Shown here in pieces: positions 1-8,647 of a stretch of DNA of 64,000 nucleotides. Made by a program: the position numbers and the translations under genes. The DNA is from Nitrospira sp. MA-1 (lineage in GTDB: Bacteria > Nitrospirota > Nitrospiria > Nitrospirales > UBA8639). The notes below the pieces were generated by a model, which ran no database searches, had not been told where the DNA came from, and worked only from the letters and a program-made list of their open reading frames with translations. Each line of letters begins with the position of its first letter. The first letter of the stretch is position 1. The DNA lies in the NCBI GenBank assembly GCA_032139905.1, contig JAQJDB010000005.1:417001-481000 (forward strand), written 5' to 3'.

Positions 1-260
1 TCAAGACCATCGAAAAGGCCGCGTTCGAAGGAGTCGAGGCGGTTGAAGCGGGAATGGTCTTTGAGGCCAAGGCGCCGGATGGCGCGACGCAAGAAATTGT
101 AGTGGTGAAAGTTGACGGTGATGCCGTCACCATTGATACCAACCATCCCCTGGCCGGTGTCGCGCTCAATTTTGATATTAAAGTTGTGAGTGTGCGAGAA
201 GCCACCAAGGAAGAACTCGAGCATGGGCATTCACATGCTGGTGATGGCCATAGTCACTAG
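1..260 (+). CDS. slyD: FKBP-type peptidyl-prolyl cis-trans isomerase, SlyD-like (3' part only)
   Basis: The reading frame is open from base 3, so the gene begins before the window and only about 85 C-terminal residues are seen. The segment TNHPLAGVALNFDIKVV followed by REATKEELEHGH matches the end of the SlyD FKBP domain (the NHPLAG / EVV.IREAT.EEL.HGH pattern). A short His-rich tail follows, which in SlyD binds nickel and other metals. SlyD proteins catalyse proline isomerisation and act as cytoplasmic folding chaperones. The tail is much shorter than that of E. coli SlyD, so a role in nickel delivery is less certain. Confidence 0.85.
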   Translation, partial: KTIEKAAFEGVEAVEAGMVFEAKAPDGATQEIVVVKVDGDAVTIDTNHPLAGVALNFDIKVVSVREATKEELEHGHSHAGDGHSH

Positions 261-334
261 ATCGTCCCAGGCGTGTAAGGGAATCATTTAATTGAAAAAA
301 AACTCTGCTTTAAATTTCAGCTTCTAGCCGAGTA

Positions 335-525
335 TTTTTAAATGTACGGGAGATGCAGGGTTTCGCCCCTGCAGCCGAGCTCCTTTTGTTTCGGCAAAAG
401 GAGCCAAAACCAGTGACGCCCCGTCCTGTCTCATCAGATATTGTGGACGCAAGTTTTGAGAGAGCGGTCCAACTCGCGGGGCTCAAACAAGGCCCGCCGT
501 GAGATAAGAGCGTCCACAATAGGGA
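335..525. repeat. Dispersed palindromic repeat, copy 1
   Basis: This non-coding stretch contains the inverted repeat CTCCTTTTG-TTTCGG-CAAAAGGAG and a GCAGGG..CCCTGC arm. A second long-range hairpin is formed by TTGTGGACGC near 433 and GCGTCCACAA near 509-518. The same core occurs in reverse orientation near 1170-1225. The two copies flank the DUF433/DUF5615 locus. It resembles MITE-like intergenic repeats seen in many bacteria; the boundaries are approximate. Confidence 0.55.
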
Positions 526-546
526 CAGGACGGCAGGCGTCGATGG

Positions 547-771
547 GCGAGCTACGCAGATATCATCACAATCAAATTTGGGAAGCGAAGTGGGAAGCCC
601 TGCATCAGAGGGATGCGGATCACGGTCCAGGATGTATTGGAATACATAGCTTCAGGGATGACCGAAGACGAAATTATTAGTGATTTCCCTGAATTGACCA
701 AAGATGATATTCATGCGTGTCTCTCGTTTGCCGCTGATCGTGAGAAAAAGCGTTCCGCGCCTCTGGCATGA
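547..771 (+). pseudogene. DUF433 antitoxin-like protein, start codon lost
   Basis: The frame ending at the TGA at 769-771 reads a typical DUF433 protein: GKRSGKPCIRG, then RITVQDVLEYIASGMTEDE, then a second helical motif (DFPELTKDDIHACLSFAAD). DUF433 proteins are usually antitoxins beside DUF5615 PIN-like toxins. The frame has no ATG, GTG or TTG between the upstream TAG and the conserved region. An ATG at 543 is one base out of frame, so a single-base insertion at the start is likely. The stop overlaps the downstream toxin start (ATGA), the usual arrangement for this pair. The partner is broken as well, so the locus appears dead. Confidence 0.7.
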
Positions 772-1562
772 AGTTGCTTATCGACCATAATCTTTCCTTT
801 AAACTCCCTCCTAGGCTGAATTCCGAGTTCCCTGACTCCAAACATGTCAAGGATTTTAGCCTTTGGTGGTTCCAAATAATTTCCAAAGGCTTCCCCCTCG
901 GGGCTGACCGACGCCTGCTGTCCGGTCCTGGGGTCGGACGCTTTAATGAACCGGCGGGCCTTGTTTGAGTCCCAGGGTAGACTCCGGAGTTGGCTCTCCA
1001 TAATTAAGGGGGTTCATTGTTTTAGCAGACTCCTCTCCTGGCCTCATGATGTGGCCGAGCCGTGCAGCCGACACCGGAAAAAGTCGCGCATTGTTTGAGC
1101 GCAGCGAGTTTGCGCGACGCGGGCGTCGGCGAACCGCGTAGGGAACCTGAAGGGCCACAGTATGGCCAACATGGTTTTGGGTCCTTTTGCCGAAACAAAA
1201 GGACCTGGGCTGCCGGGCCGAAACCCGGCATTTATCATGAATTCTCATAACTCCAGTTAGTGGAATGTGTTTGAAATGATGTTTCTTTTGCGCTGAACCA
1301 TCGAACGTTAATTCAAATGCCTATAACTCACAACGATGATGAAGCCATTGGGCAATTGGCTTTGGAGCAGAGTTTCGTTATTGTTTCCAAAGATTCCGAT
1401 TTCTTGCATAGAAGTCTTCTCCGTAGGCACCCCCCGAAGGTTATTTAAGTGAGAGTGGAAAATTTTTCAACTCGGAATATCCACGAACTGTTCACTCGTG
1501 GAGTGGAGTTCATCAAGGATTTTTTCAATAATCAGAATGAGGCACTGCTGATTATTAGTTGA
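768..1562 (+). pseudogene. DUF5615 PIN-like toxin, interrupted by about 455 bp
   Basis: The first 30 codons from ATG 768 (MKLLIDHNLSFKL, then FPDSKHVKDF) match the N-terminus of DUF5615 PIN-like toxins. Homology stops near 860 and resumes near 1330 with NDDEAIGQLA, then FVIVSKDSDFLH (the conserved acidic T/SKDxDF motif), PPKVI and a helical C-terminus ending at the TGA at 1560-1562. An in-frame TAA follows PPKVI. The intervening DNA carries a palindromic repeat core and no gene. The gene was therefore split by insertion and has since gained a stop, so no active toxin is expected. Confidence 0.7.
862..1318. repeat. Non-coding insert with palindromic repeat copy 2
   Basis: This insert splits the DUF5615 gene. 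Near 1185-1211 it carries GGTCCTTTTG-CCGAAA-CAAAAGGACC, followed by GCCGGG...CCCGGC. This is the reverse-oriented counterpart of the element at 335-525. A further GC-rich block lies at 1065-1140. No open frame in the insert resembles a transposase, so it looks like a non-autonomous element. Exact ends and any target-site duplication could not be fixed by eye. Confidence 0.5.
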
Positions 1563-1702
1563 AATAACTCAAGTCGGTAATTGTTCGACCTACAAAGGGT
1601 AGTGTCCCTCTTTTAAGCCATGTCATTAGAGATAAAAAATTAGAACTCCACATCTTATGCGGATTAGTCTAATTAAGGTTATCTTTTAAATGGGAGAATC
1701 GA

Positions 1703-3169
1703 GTGGATCAGGATGACTTACATACTCTAATAATTTATCAGAATCGTTATTTTGAAATACTGAATGAATTTTTCGTATCTGTGACGGGAAAGCAACCTAA
1801 TGAGTTTGCTCAGCTAGATAGCTTTTCAGAAGCAGTCAATCGGATGCCAGATAACATAAGGGGAAATATAAGAAGGCAAGTTGAAATACAAAATTCATAT
1901 GCCCTATTAGAAAATAATTTAAAGACTTTATATTCCTCAGAAGGAGCCGATGCCTTTGCCTCTGCTCAGAGGCTAGACGCATGTAAGCTAAATTTAGGTG
2001 GCGGCCGTTCCTTTAAGAATACTCAACTTGGCGCAACGCGTAGGTCGTTGTTATTTTCGGATACTGTATTGATTCCAGATCCAGTTATGCCCTGGATTGA
2101 GAAAAAGAGGGACGAGGAAAAATTTCATCATGTAATTCCTCTAGAAATGGCTTTTTTTGTACTCCATCTTTCGGATCTTCTTGAAAGCGAATTTGATATT
2201 CCACCATTTTTCATTTTTCCTAGTTGGGAAAAAACGCTTGAGGAAAATGATCCCCAAACTCAATCTAACTCAATGCAGCTCATTGTAGATGTTTTTTCTA
2301 CTTATGTAGATTCTGGTATCCAGAACTGGGAAGATGTTTTAGAATTTGGTGACAAATATCCCGACCTATTTCTTAATAAAGTTGAAAATGCAACCCTTTT
2401 TATTTCACCAGGTGGTGACATAGGTGAAAGCCTAAAGAATGCAATTGAAAACTACAAAAATGAAATGAGGACATGGAGATCGGAAGCTTGGTGCAATAAA
2501 ATTTTGTCTATGAACGATGTGAAAGTGGTTACAAATGCTATATGTGAGAGAATTCAACCTCACTATCATTTACTTGAAAACTCAGATGAATTAAGAAGTC
2601 ACCCATTTTTATGTATTGAAGCGCAGGCTCATTATTATCAGCTAATTGCAAATATGAAGAACAATCGCGCATCTGATGCCGTCTCATTTGACCCCTCTAC
2701 AATGAGTATTTTGAAATCTCTTACATCAAAAAAGTTAGATTTTTTGGCAAATATTAATGATTCCCAAATCGTGCACCTGAGAAAAACTAAGGAAAATATT
2801 TCATTTAGAAGAGAATTGCGTGATTTGATAAATAGTTTGCCAAGCACGAAGCTTGATGACTTAGGTTATGTTGCTTCAGAGGTTTGTTCCCACATTGAGA
2901 TGTCCATATCAAAGCATGAGAAACAAATAAATGGGATCAATAAAAAATACGCAGCCAAGCACAAGTATACAGCCTTAATCGGTGCAGGAACTTTAGGAGT
3001 GTCAATGTTCCCAGTTCTTGCTCCATTTTTAGGAGCTTTACTTCCGCTGGGCCTCACTTCAACCATCGGCAAATATGCTTCTGATAAGCTGGATGAAACA
3101 GCAGAGAACAAGCAATTTTCCCACTCAATGATGGGAGTATTCGCATTAGCGAAAAGTAAGGTGCGTTAA
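1703..3169 (+). CDS. Hypothetical protein with C-terminal hydrophobic segment
   Basis: The protein has 488 residues and starts at GTG, preceded by GGGAGA about eight bases upstream. I do not recognise a family. It is mostly polar and helical. Near residues 430-455 lies one hydrophobic glycine- and leucine-rich stretch (GAGTLGVSMFPVLAPFLGAL) that could insert in a membrane, followed by a short charged tail. The gene is clearly more AT-rich than its neighbours and uses many AAT, TTT and ATT codons. It sits beside a decayed toxin-antitoxin locus and repeats. Recent horizontal acquisition, perhaps as part of a defence or stress locus, is possible but not shown. Confidence 0.6.
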   Translation: MDQDDLHTLIIYQNRYFEILNEFFVSVTGKQPNEFAQLDSFSEAVNRMPDNIRGNIRRQVEIQNSYALLENNLKTLYSSEGADAFASAQRLDACKLNLGGGRSFKNTQLGATRRSLLFSDTVLIPDPVMPWIEKKRDEEKFHHVIPLEMAFFVLHLSDLLESEFDIPPFFIFPSWEKTLEENDPQTQSNSMQLIVDVFSTYVDSGIQNWEDVLEFGDKYPDLFLNKVENATLFISPGGDIGESLKNAIENYKNEMRTWRSEAWCNKILSMNDVKVVTNAICERIQPHYHLLENSDELRSHPFLCIEAQAHYYQLIANMKNNRASDAVSFDPSTMSILKSLTSKKLDFLANINDSQIVHLRKTKENISFRRELRDLINSLPSTKLDDLGYVASEVCSHIEMSISKHEKQINGINKKYAAKHKYTALIGAGTLGVSMFPVLAPFLGALLPLGLTSTIGKYASDKLDETAENKQFSHSMMGVFALAKSKVR

Positions 3170-3483
3170 AGAGTGAAGATAACAAAGCAGTGCACCCATA
3201 ATTTTCCTTTGAACGTGGCCTCAGGCTGAAGTACACCATGGCAATACGCGATGGCTCAAAAAAGCCATTATATGGTGCTGATCATGAGTAAATGGGTAAT
3301 GCTTAGGAGACCATGTAATACTGAGCGCCTTCGACGTAGCTGAGGTAAGATTCCACAAAGGGTCTCGCTCAGCAGTGCATCTTCATTGTGGACACAGATC
3401 CTTCGCTGGTGGCTCAGGAGGACATACGGATGGAGAGCTAACTGAGTCGCAAAGTATTCCTTCCCTGTCTGAAGAGTGAGCGC
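3170..3483. other. Intergenic region, no feature recognised
   Basis: About 310 bases between the AT-rich orphan gene and the copied recQ tail. No convincing reading frame, RNA gene or strong hairpin was seen. Confidence 0.5.
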
Positions 3484-3486
3484 TCA

Positions 3487-3720
3487 GTCCTTTCCCTGAA
3501 CCGCGCGGAAGAGGCGGGGCTGACCATAATCATAGAGGTCGCCGAGGATCTCTTTAGCGCCAGTGAGATTTCCGATCCCTGTTTTCTCAAAACCGTTTTT
3601 CATTTCTAATTCCTGCTTTGGTGTCCATAGTTGGGTGGGGTCCACCGTCACCTGCTTGGATGGTTTGCTCCAGATGCCCATTGATAGTGCTTGCCGTTAA
3701 TCCCCGTTGATTGGTGATGT
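3487..3720 (-). pseudogene. Duplicated 3' end of recQ (frameshifted)
   Basis: Read on the minus strand this encodes a second copy of the RecQ C-terminal extension. The proximal half reads RGLTASTINGHLEQTIQAG and the distal half reads TQLWTPKQELEMKNGFEKTG, then AKEILGDLYDYGQPRLFRAV. The halves lie in different frames, with a one-base shift near 3645. Nucleotide identity to the true recQ end (5015-5260) is roughly 80 percent by eye. There is no helicase domain upstream, so this is a partial duplication rather than a gene. It lies on the far side of the secreted-protein gene at 3966. Confidence 0.75.
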
Positions 3721-3965
3721 GCCCTACAGGAAATTCCCTTTAAATAAGCGTGGTGTTTTTTTGTGATGGTGCCAGTCTGGGGCTTTGCCCTTGAACATTG
3801 ATTGAAGCATCCCATGCCAGAAATTGCGGGACTTACTAATGGGAGGGTGGGTCCCCTGGTATGAACAGTTTTCGGTCGTGAGTGAAATTATTTTGCTCCG
3901 TGGTACTTTCCTTTTTTGGGTAACCAACCGATTAATTATTCATAACCACACATTTGGAGGATGTT

Positions 3966-4766
3966 ATGAATTTAGTCGATCAAAGAAGGAGAGCATCGGT
4001 ATGGCTCAGTGCAGCTTTTGTGGGTGTATGTATTCTAGGAGTGGGTCAAGTCGAAGCGGCCAAGATGCCTAAAGTGGAGATTTGCCATTTTGATGCGGAT
4101 GAAGGGGTTTTTAAGAAAATTTCCGTCAGTGGTAACGCAGTACCGAACCACCTGGCCAACCATGGGGACATATTTCCAGGCGAATCAAATGGTGATGGGT
4201 CGATCACCCTGGATTCCGATTGCATGGAGAGCATGGCGCCTGCGCCCGTACTTGTGCGCGCATACATTGATAAGAACCGTAACGGGGTGTACGACTCGTC
4301 CGTAGACCTTGAAATCGCAAAGTTGTTAGACACCGACACAACTGCGGGACTTAGTGAGGGCGACACTATCGAATTAAGCCAATACCCCATGAACTATGAC
4401 CCTTGCCCCGCTCCCCCCTCGGCAGATCCCTGTACTGATATAGGATTCTTCGCTCCCCTACTACCACTGGAGGTTCTTTCCATAGATCCCGGCAGTTCTA
4501 TGAGTGGCAGTCCTATGATTGTTTCATCCGCAGGTGCCAGGTATACATGGGAGAATTCACTATCCGGCTCCCGGTTTCGGATAACGGATATCCCACAGTC
4601 CACTGCTTTTGCAGATATCATTGATTCGACAGTGTCAGAGGTGTTCGATCTGGTGTCGGTTTCCATGGGCGGAGAATCCAATGCCGGGGTGACTGCAGCC
4701 AATCCATCTTCAAATAGTCCCCAGGATGATTATTTTATCAATGTCGAGTTCCCTCAAGTGCCGTAG
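3966..4766 (+). CDS. Secreted protein with N-terminal ICH/HLA-HGD-like module
   Basis: The protein has 266 residues. The ATG at 3966 is chosen because GGAGG lies five bases upstream; a TTG at 3954 overlaps that site. A signal peptide spans about residues 1-31, ending VGQVEA-A. Next comes KVEICHFDADEG...ISVSGNAVPNHLANHGD, a short module (ICH...ISVS..AV..HL..HGD) that recurs in secreted bacterial proteins; its function is unknown to me. The rest is Asp/Ser/Pro-rich, with a possible calcium-binding-like stretch DKNRNGVYDSSVD. A strong hairpin follows the stop. The gene lies between recQ and a partial copy of the recQ tail. Confidence 0.75.
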   Translation: MNLVDQRRRASVWLSAAFVGVCILGVGQVEAAKMPKVEICHFDADEGVFKKISVSGNAVPNHLANHGDIFPGESNGDGSITLDSDCMESMAPAPVLVRAYIDKNRNGVYDSSVDLEIAKLLDTDTTAGLSEGDTIELSQYPMNYDPCPAPPSADPCTDIGFFAPLLPLEVLSIDPGSSMSGSPMIVSSAGARYTWENSLSGSRFRITDIPQSTAFADIIDSTVSEVFDLVSVSMGGESNAGVTAANPSSNSPQDDYFINVEFPQVP

Positions 4767-4780
4767 GCATCTCCCATCCG

Positions 4781-4813
4781 CGAGGCCTTTTCTTCTAAGG
4801 AGAAAAGGCCTCG
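4781..4813 (+). terminator. Hairpin after secreted-protein gene
   Basis: CGAGGCCTTTTCT at 4781-4793 pairs perfectly with AGAAAAGGCCTCG at 4801-4813 across a 7-base loop. It lies 15 bases after the stop. There is no strong T-run, but the position and stability suggest transcription termination. Confidence 0.65.
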
Positions 4814-5002
4814 TTCGGGTCTTACCCTTCCTGTGTACCGGGATCACATTCGGTGGCAACACCAACTGTTAGCGCGACACCGTTTACCTCCTACGATATT
4901 CCCGCATACAGCGAACGTACAAACATTCTTCAGTAATCCGCTATGTGCTCGTGAATGGCACCTTCTTGAAATAACGAGTGCCTGAAAAGAGAGCGGATTT
5001 TT

Positions 5003-7465
5003 TTATTGATCCTTATTTCCATGAACGGCGCGGAAGAGGCGGAGTTGGCCGTAATCGTAGAGATCGCCGAGGATCTCTTTGGCACCGGTGAGATTGCCAT
5101 ACCCTGTCTTCTCAAAAGCCTTTTTCATTTCTAATTCCTGCTCCGGTGTCCATAGTTGTGTGGAGTCTACCGGCTCACCCGCCTGGATGGCTTGTTCCAG
5201 GTGCCCATAGATGGTGCTGGTGACCAACCCGCGTTCTCTGGCGATTTGTTCGACCGAATTTCCCGATCCAAAACGGCGCAAGGTTTGATGGACGGTATCT
5301 CCAAGCGGCTTTCTTCTGGCCGGCCTGTTGGAGAAGTCAGCCAGCGGAGTTCTCGGAGCTTGGTCGTGCTCGGGTATTTGGTGTGCGCTCGGGGTTTCAA
5401 TTCCCCTACGTCCTTGTCCGTGGGAAAGGGCGTCTTGGCGCCCTTGGGATTGGGCTGGTGAAATTGTGGGGATTTGTGAACCGGACGTTTTTTCATAACC
5501 CTCTACATCGTGTTGGTGCCCAAATCCTTTTTGATTGCTCGCCGGGTTCTGATCCCTTAAAGAAGGGGCTGGAGAATGATTGGATTCGTTTGGATTAGTT
5601 AGGGGAGCGTAATTCTCCAGATGTGCCGCAATGACGGTGAGGAACTTGGGCCCAAACTCCTCTAATTTTCGCTTTCCGACTCCACTAATCTGTAGAAATT
5701 CCTGTTCATTGGTGGGACAGTCTCGTGCCATCTGTCGCAATGCCACATCGGAAAATATGACGTAAGCGGGGACGTCAGCTTCATCGGCTAACGTTTTTCG
5801 GAGTTGGCGGAGGCGAGTGAAGAGCATTTCGTCGTGACCCAGGTCCTGAAGAGACGGAGTTTTGCGCTCCGGTGTGCTCATGGGCTTGGTGAGCATGAGC
5901 GTCTTGGGGTCCTGAAGAAAATGCTGCCCCTGATCGGTGACTTCCAGCACAGTGAAGGGGTCTGCCGTTTGTTGAAGGTACCCCAGCCGGATGAGTTCCC
6001 GGCTGATGGCTGCCCATTCAGGCCGGCGATGGGCTTCCCCTTTCCCGTAGCTGGTTAGTCGGTCATGACCCCATCGGCGGATTTTTTCGGTATTGGCTCC
6101 GGTGAGGACGGCGATGACGTGATTGAGTCCCACGCTAAATCCCCCGGATCCACGTATTTCTTCAACGCAGGTGAGCACGGTTTGTGCGGCATTTGTGCCG
6201 TCGAAGGTCTCGCGGGGTGTCAGGCAGTTGTCGCATCCGCCACAGTTTTCTGATTCAACATGCTCTCCAAAATATTGGAGTAGCGTCCGACGTCGACAGG
6301 TGCCGCATTCGGCATATTGCACCATTTCCTGTAATTGCCTGTTAGCAATCTGCTGTTCCTGGAAGTTGGGTTTCTCATTGATGAAGCGTTGCTGCTTGAC
6401 CGTATCCCCGGCGCTGAAGAGCAGGACGCACTCGCTTGGCAGTCCATCGCGGCCGGCGCGGCCGGTCTCCTGATAATAACTTTCGAGGTTTTTTGGCAAA
6501 TCGTAGTGAATGACAAATCGCACGTTGGGTTTGTTAATTCCCATGCCGAAGGCAATGGTGGCGCAGATGACCTGGATTTCATCCCGCAGGAATAATTCCT
6601 GATGCCGTGTGCGTTCCTCGGCACTCAGGCCTGCATGATAGGGCTGTGCGTTGATGCCATGGTCCTGTAATCGTTCCGCCACACTTTCCGTAGTTTTTCG
6701 GCTTTGGCAGTAGAGAATTCCGCAGTCCTTGGGGCGTGTCCGGAGAAATGCCAGAACCTGTCCAAACGGGTTGTCCTTAGGCTGCACCTGATAAGTCAGA
6801 TTGGGACGGTTGAAACTGGCGACATAGCATGCCGGAGCCCGCAATCGCAGGAGGGTCACGATGTCTTTTTGCACACGCGCCGTGGCGGTGGCGGTTAGTG
6901 CGATGATTGGAAGGGCAGGGACCTGATCTCGTAGTTCCACGAGCCGCCGGTATTCCGGCCGGAAGTCATGCCCCCATTCACTGATGCAATGGGCTTCATC
7001 AACGGCCAGCAGATTGACCTGAAAATTCCGGATCAGGTTGAGGTACCCGGGGAGCATGAGCCGTTCCGGTGCCATGTAGAGCAGTCGGTAGTCCCCTTGG
7101 TACAGCCCCCGCAAGCGGGCCTGGGATTCCTGCGCGGTGAGAGTGGAGTTGAGATAGGTCGCGGCAATGCCATTGGCCCGGAGCCCATCGACCTGGTCTT
7201 TCATCAGGGCAATGAGCGGTGAGACGACGATGGTTAGGCCTGAGCGGGCCAGTGCCGGCAACTGAAAGCACAGGGACTTTCCTCCTCCCGTGGGTAACAG
7301 GGCTACGACGTCGCGCTCGGCCAGGACATCCCGAATGATCTCTTCCTGTAGGGGTCGAAAGACGGTGAAGCCAAAATGTTCTTTTAGCAGAGAGAGAAGG
7401 GGAGGTTGTGTTGAGGTGGGCAGGTGCGGGGAATCCGTCTGTTGAGGGAATAGGTTACTTTTCAC
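5003..7465 (-). CDS. recQ: ATP-dependent DNA helicase RecQ with long C-terminal extension
   Basis: RecQ is a 3'-5' DNA helicase acting in recombination and replication-fork repair. The 820-residue protein has Walker A LLPTGGGKS, the DEAH box in AVDEAHCISEWGHDFRP, helicase motif VI (QETGRAGRDG) and zinc-binding cysteines C-x2-C...C-x2-C (CGTC, then CGGCDNC). An HRDC domain follows (SDVALRQMARDCPTNEQEF). It is about 200 residues longer than E. coli RecQ. The extra part is low-complexity, then a helix-turn-helix (SVEQIARERGLVTSTIYGHL) of the helicase-associated HTH type. The start is GTG at 7465. The last 250 bases are duplicated at 3487-3720. Confidence 0.95.
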   Translation of the reverse strand: MKSNLFPQQTDSPHLPTSTQPPLLSLLKEHFGFTVFRPLQEEIIRDVLAERDVVALLPTGGGKSLCFQLPALARSGLTIVVSPLIALMKDQVDGLRANGIAATYLNSTLTAQESQARLRGLYQGDYRLLYMAPERLMLPGYLNLIRNFQVNLLAVDEAHCISEWGHDFRPEYRRLVELRDQVPALPIIALTATATARVQKDIVTLLRLRAPACYVASFNRPNLTYQVQPKDNPFGQVLAFLRTRPKDCGILYCQSRKTTESVAERLQDHGINAQPYHAGLSAEERTRHQELFLRDEIQVICATIAFGMGINKPNVRFVIHYDLPKNLESYYQETGRAGRDGLPSECVLLFSAGDTVKQQRFINEKPNFQEQQIANRQLQEMVQYAECGTCRRRTLLQYFGEHVESENCGGCDNCLTPRETFDGTNAAQTVLTCVEEIRGSGGFSVGLNHVIAVLTGANTEKIRRWGHDRLTSYGKGEAHRRPEWAAISRELIRLGYLQQTADPFTVLEVTDQGQHFLQDPKTLMLTKPMSTPERKTPSLQDLGHDEMLFTRLRQLRKTLADEADVPAYVIFSDVALRQMARDCPTNEQEFLQISGVGKRKLEEFGPKFLTVIAAHLENYAPLTNPNESNHSPAPSLRDQNPASNQKGFGHQHDVEGYEKTSGSQIPTISPAQSQGRQDALSHGQGRRGIETPSAHQIPEHDQAPRTPLADFSNRPARRKPLGDTVHQTLRRFGSGNSVEQIARERGLVTSTIYGHLEQAIQAGEPVDSTQLWTPEQELEMKKAFEKTGYGNLTGAKEILGDLYDYGQLRLFRAVHGNKDQ

Positions 7466-7830
7466 AATTGAAGTTGTCGCAAATGTTGGAGATGTTAATG
7501 AATCGTCTTGATAGAATTATTGAGGTGTGCCGCAAGGGTCATCTTGTGGAGGGAGATCCTCCACTGACATTAGGTGGCTTCCTCATTTCCCATTCCGATC
7601 TATTTCCTTCGGCTCAGGCGCAATGTTCAGATTTTTTCTTAATTTCTTGGTCATTTCGGCATGTTATTCTCTGTCAGTGGGCGTCTCAGGATCCGCCATC
7701 TTGCTCTTTCCATCAAGAGGCTGTCTACCTGTGTATGCACAAGATCCTCGACATCATGAGGAAATCTGGGGCATTCAGCAAGAATCGCTGGAAATTGCCG
7801 AAAAGAACAAAGAAACCCTTTGGTGCCATA
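7466..7830. other. Intergenic region between divergent genes
   Basis: About 365 bases separate the recQ start from the STAS gene. Open frames run through it and into the STAS gene, but they lack family resemblance and a ribosome site. Promoters for both divergent genes are expected here; none stood out. Confidence 0.4.
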
Positions 7831-8166
7831 ATGTATGTAGCCGAACGAATGCAAGATACAACCCTTGTTCTGATGATTTCAGGACGAGTGACCGTGTACT
7901 CCAGGAAAGTCTTCCAGGGGATGGTGAAGGCAGCCAGGTTCTCTGGTGCCAAGCATATCATTTTCAATATGCAGGAAGTCACCTTCATGGACAGCATTGC
8001 CTTGGGTGGGTTGGTGCTCGCCTACCTGGACTTGAATGAGAATCATATGGCCATGAGCGTCGTGGAGCCTCAACATCCGGTCAAAACCTTATTCGAAGAC
8101 GCAAATTTTCCCGATCTGATTCCGACGTATCCCACCGAAGAGACTGCCTTGCAAGCCATCCAATAG
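7831..8166 (+). CDS. STAS-domain protein (anti-sigma factor antagonist-like)
   Basis: The 111-residue protein is essentially one STAS domain. It has strand LVLMISGRVTVYS, strand HIIFNMQEVTFMDSIALGGL containing the conserved D-S at the usual phosphorylatable serine of SpoIIAA-like proteins, and a C-terminal helix. Such proteins normally bind and inhibit anti-sigma kinases or sit in phosphorylation-controlled partner switches. ATG 7831 is chosen because the STAS fold begins immediately after it; an in-frame ATG at 7756 would add a basic unstructured segment. No kinase or phosphatase partner is adjacent. Confidence 0.75.
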   Translation: MYVAERMQDTTLVLMISGRVTVYSRKVFQGMVKAARFSGAKHIIFNMQEVTFMDSIALGGLVLAYLDLNENHMAMSVVEPQHPVKTLFEDANFPDLIPTYPTEETALQAIQ

Positions 8167-8400
8167 TGGTCTGTTGAAAAAAGCCGCCAACTGCGTTTTC
8201 GCCATTTTCCCGTGCTCACTTACTCCGTGTACGCTCCGCGCGCAAAAATGGCTGTGGCCTTCCCTTCCACCTAACTCAGGTCAGGACTGGACGAACCCTT
8301 CGAATGGCTCAGGGCATGCTTTTTTGAACCGATCCAAGGCCTCTGGCCTTCAAAGTTGCCATGGGGATTTTTGCACATGGAGAACAGTATGATTCAACAC
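8165..8400 (+). repeat. Dispersed Nitrospira-type repeat, copy 1 (divergent)
   Basis: The segment starts TGTTGAAAAAAGCCGCC and continues CGTGCTCACTTACTCC..GTACGCTCCGC. It matches the reverse complement of 26325-26445 over most of that element, but is longer because of an internal extra piece, and it re-joins at GCTTTTTTGAAC. Such GTTGAAAAA...TTTTTGAAC elements are, from memory, common in Nitrospira genomes. No coding capacity is seen. Confidence 0.6.
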
Positions 8401-8647
8401 TCCCAATAGATTTACGGGTGCGCTTCCCTTTTTCATCGTTTAAAATGAGGTAAGTCAAATTTCCCTACTCAGGCGCGAACATGTCGACCCGGCGCATATC
8501 CGAGACGATTCGGGATGTGTACAGATGTGGTGTCTTCCGGGAATGTGTGCTTTTACAATCGGCAGATCATGGCGAATGTGTTATCCTCGCGTGGATTTGC
8601 TAGGGAACAAGTAGAACCTGAATTCTGAGAATAATAGGAATGTTGTG

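Noticed and set aside
7527-8039. Frame with a signal-peptide-like start from ATG 7623 overlapping the STAS gene
   Set aside because: It has no ribosome site, and its second half is the out-of-frame shadow of the well-supported STAS domain.
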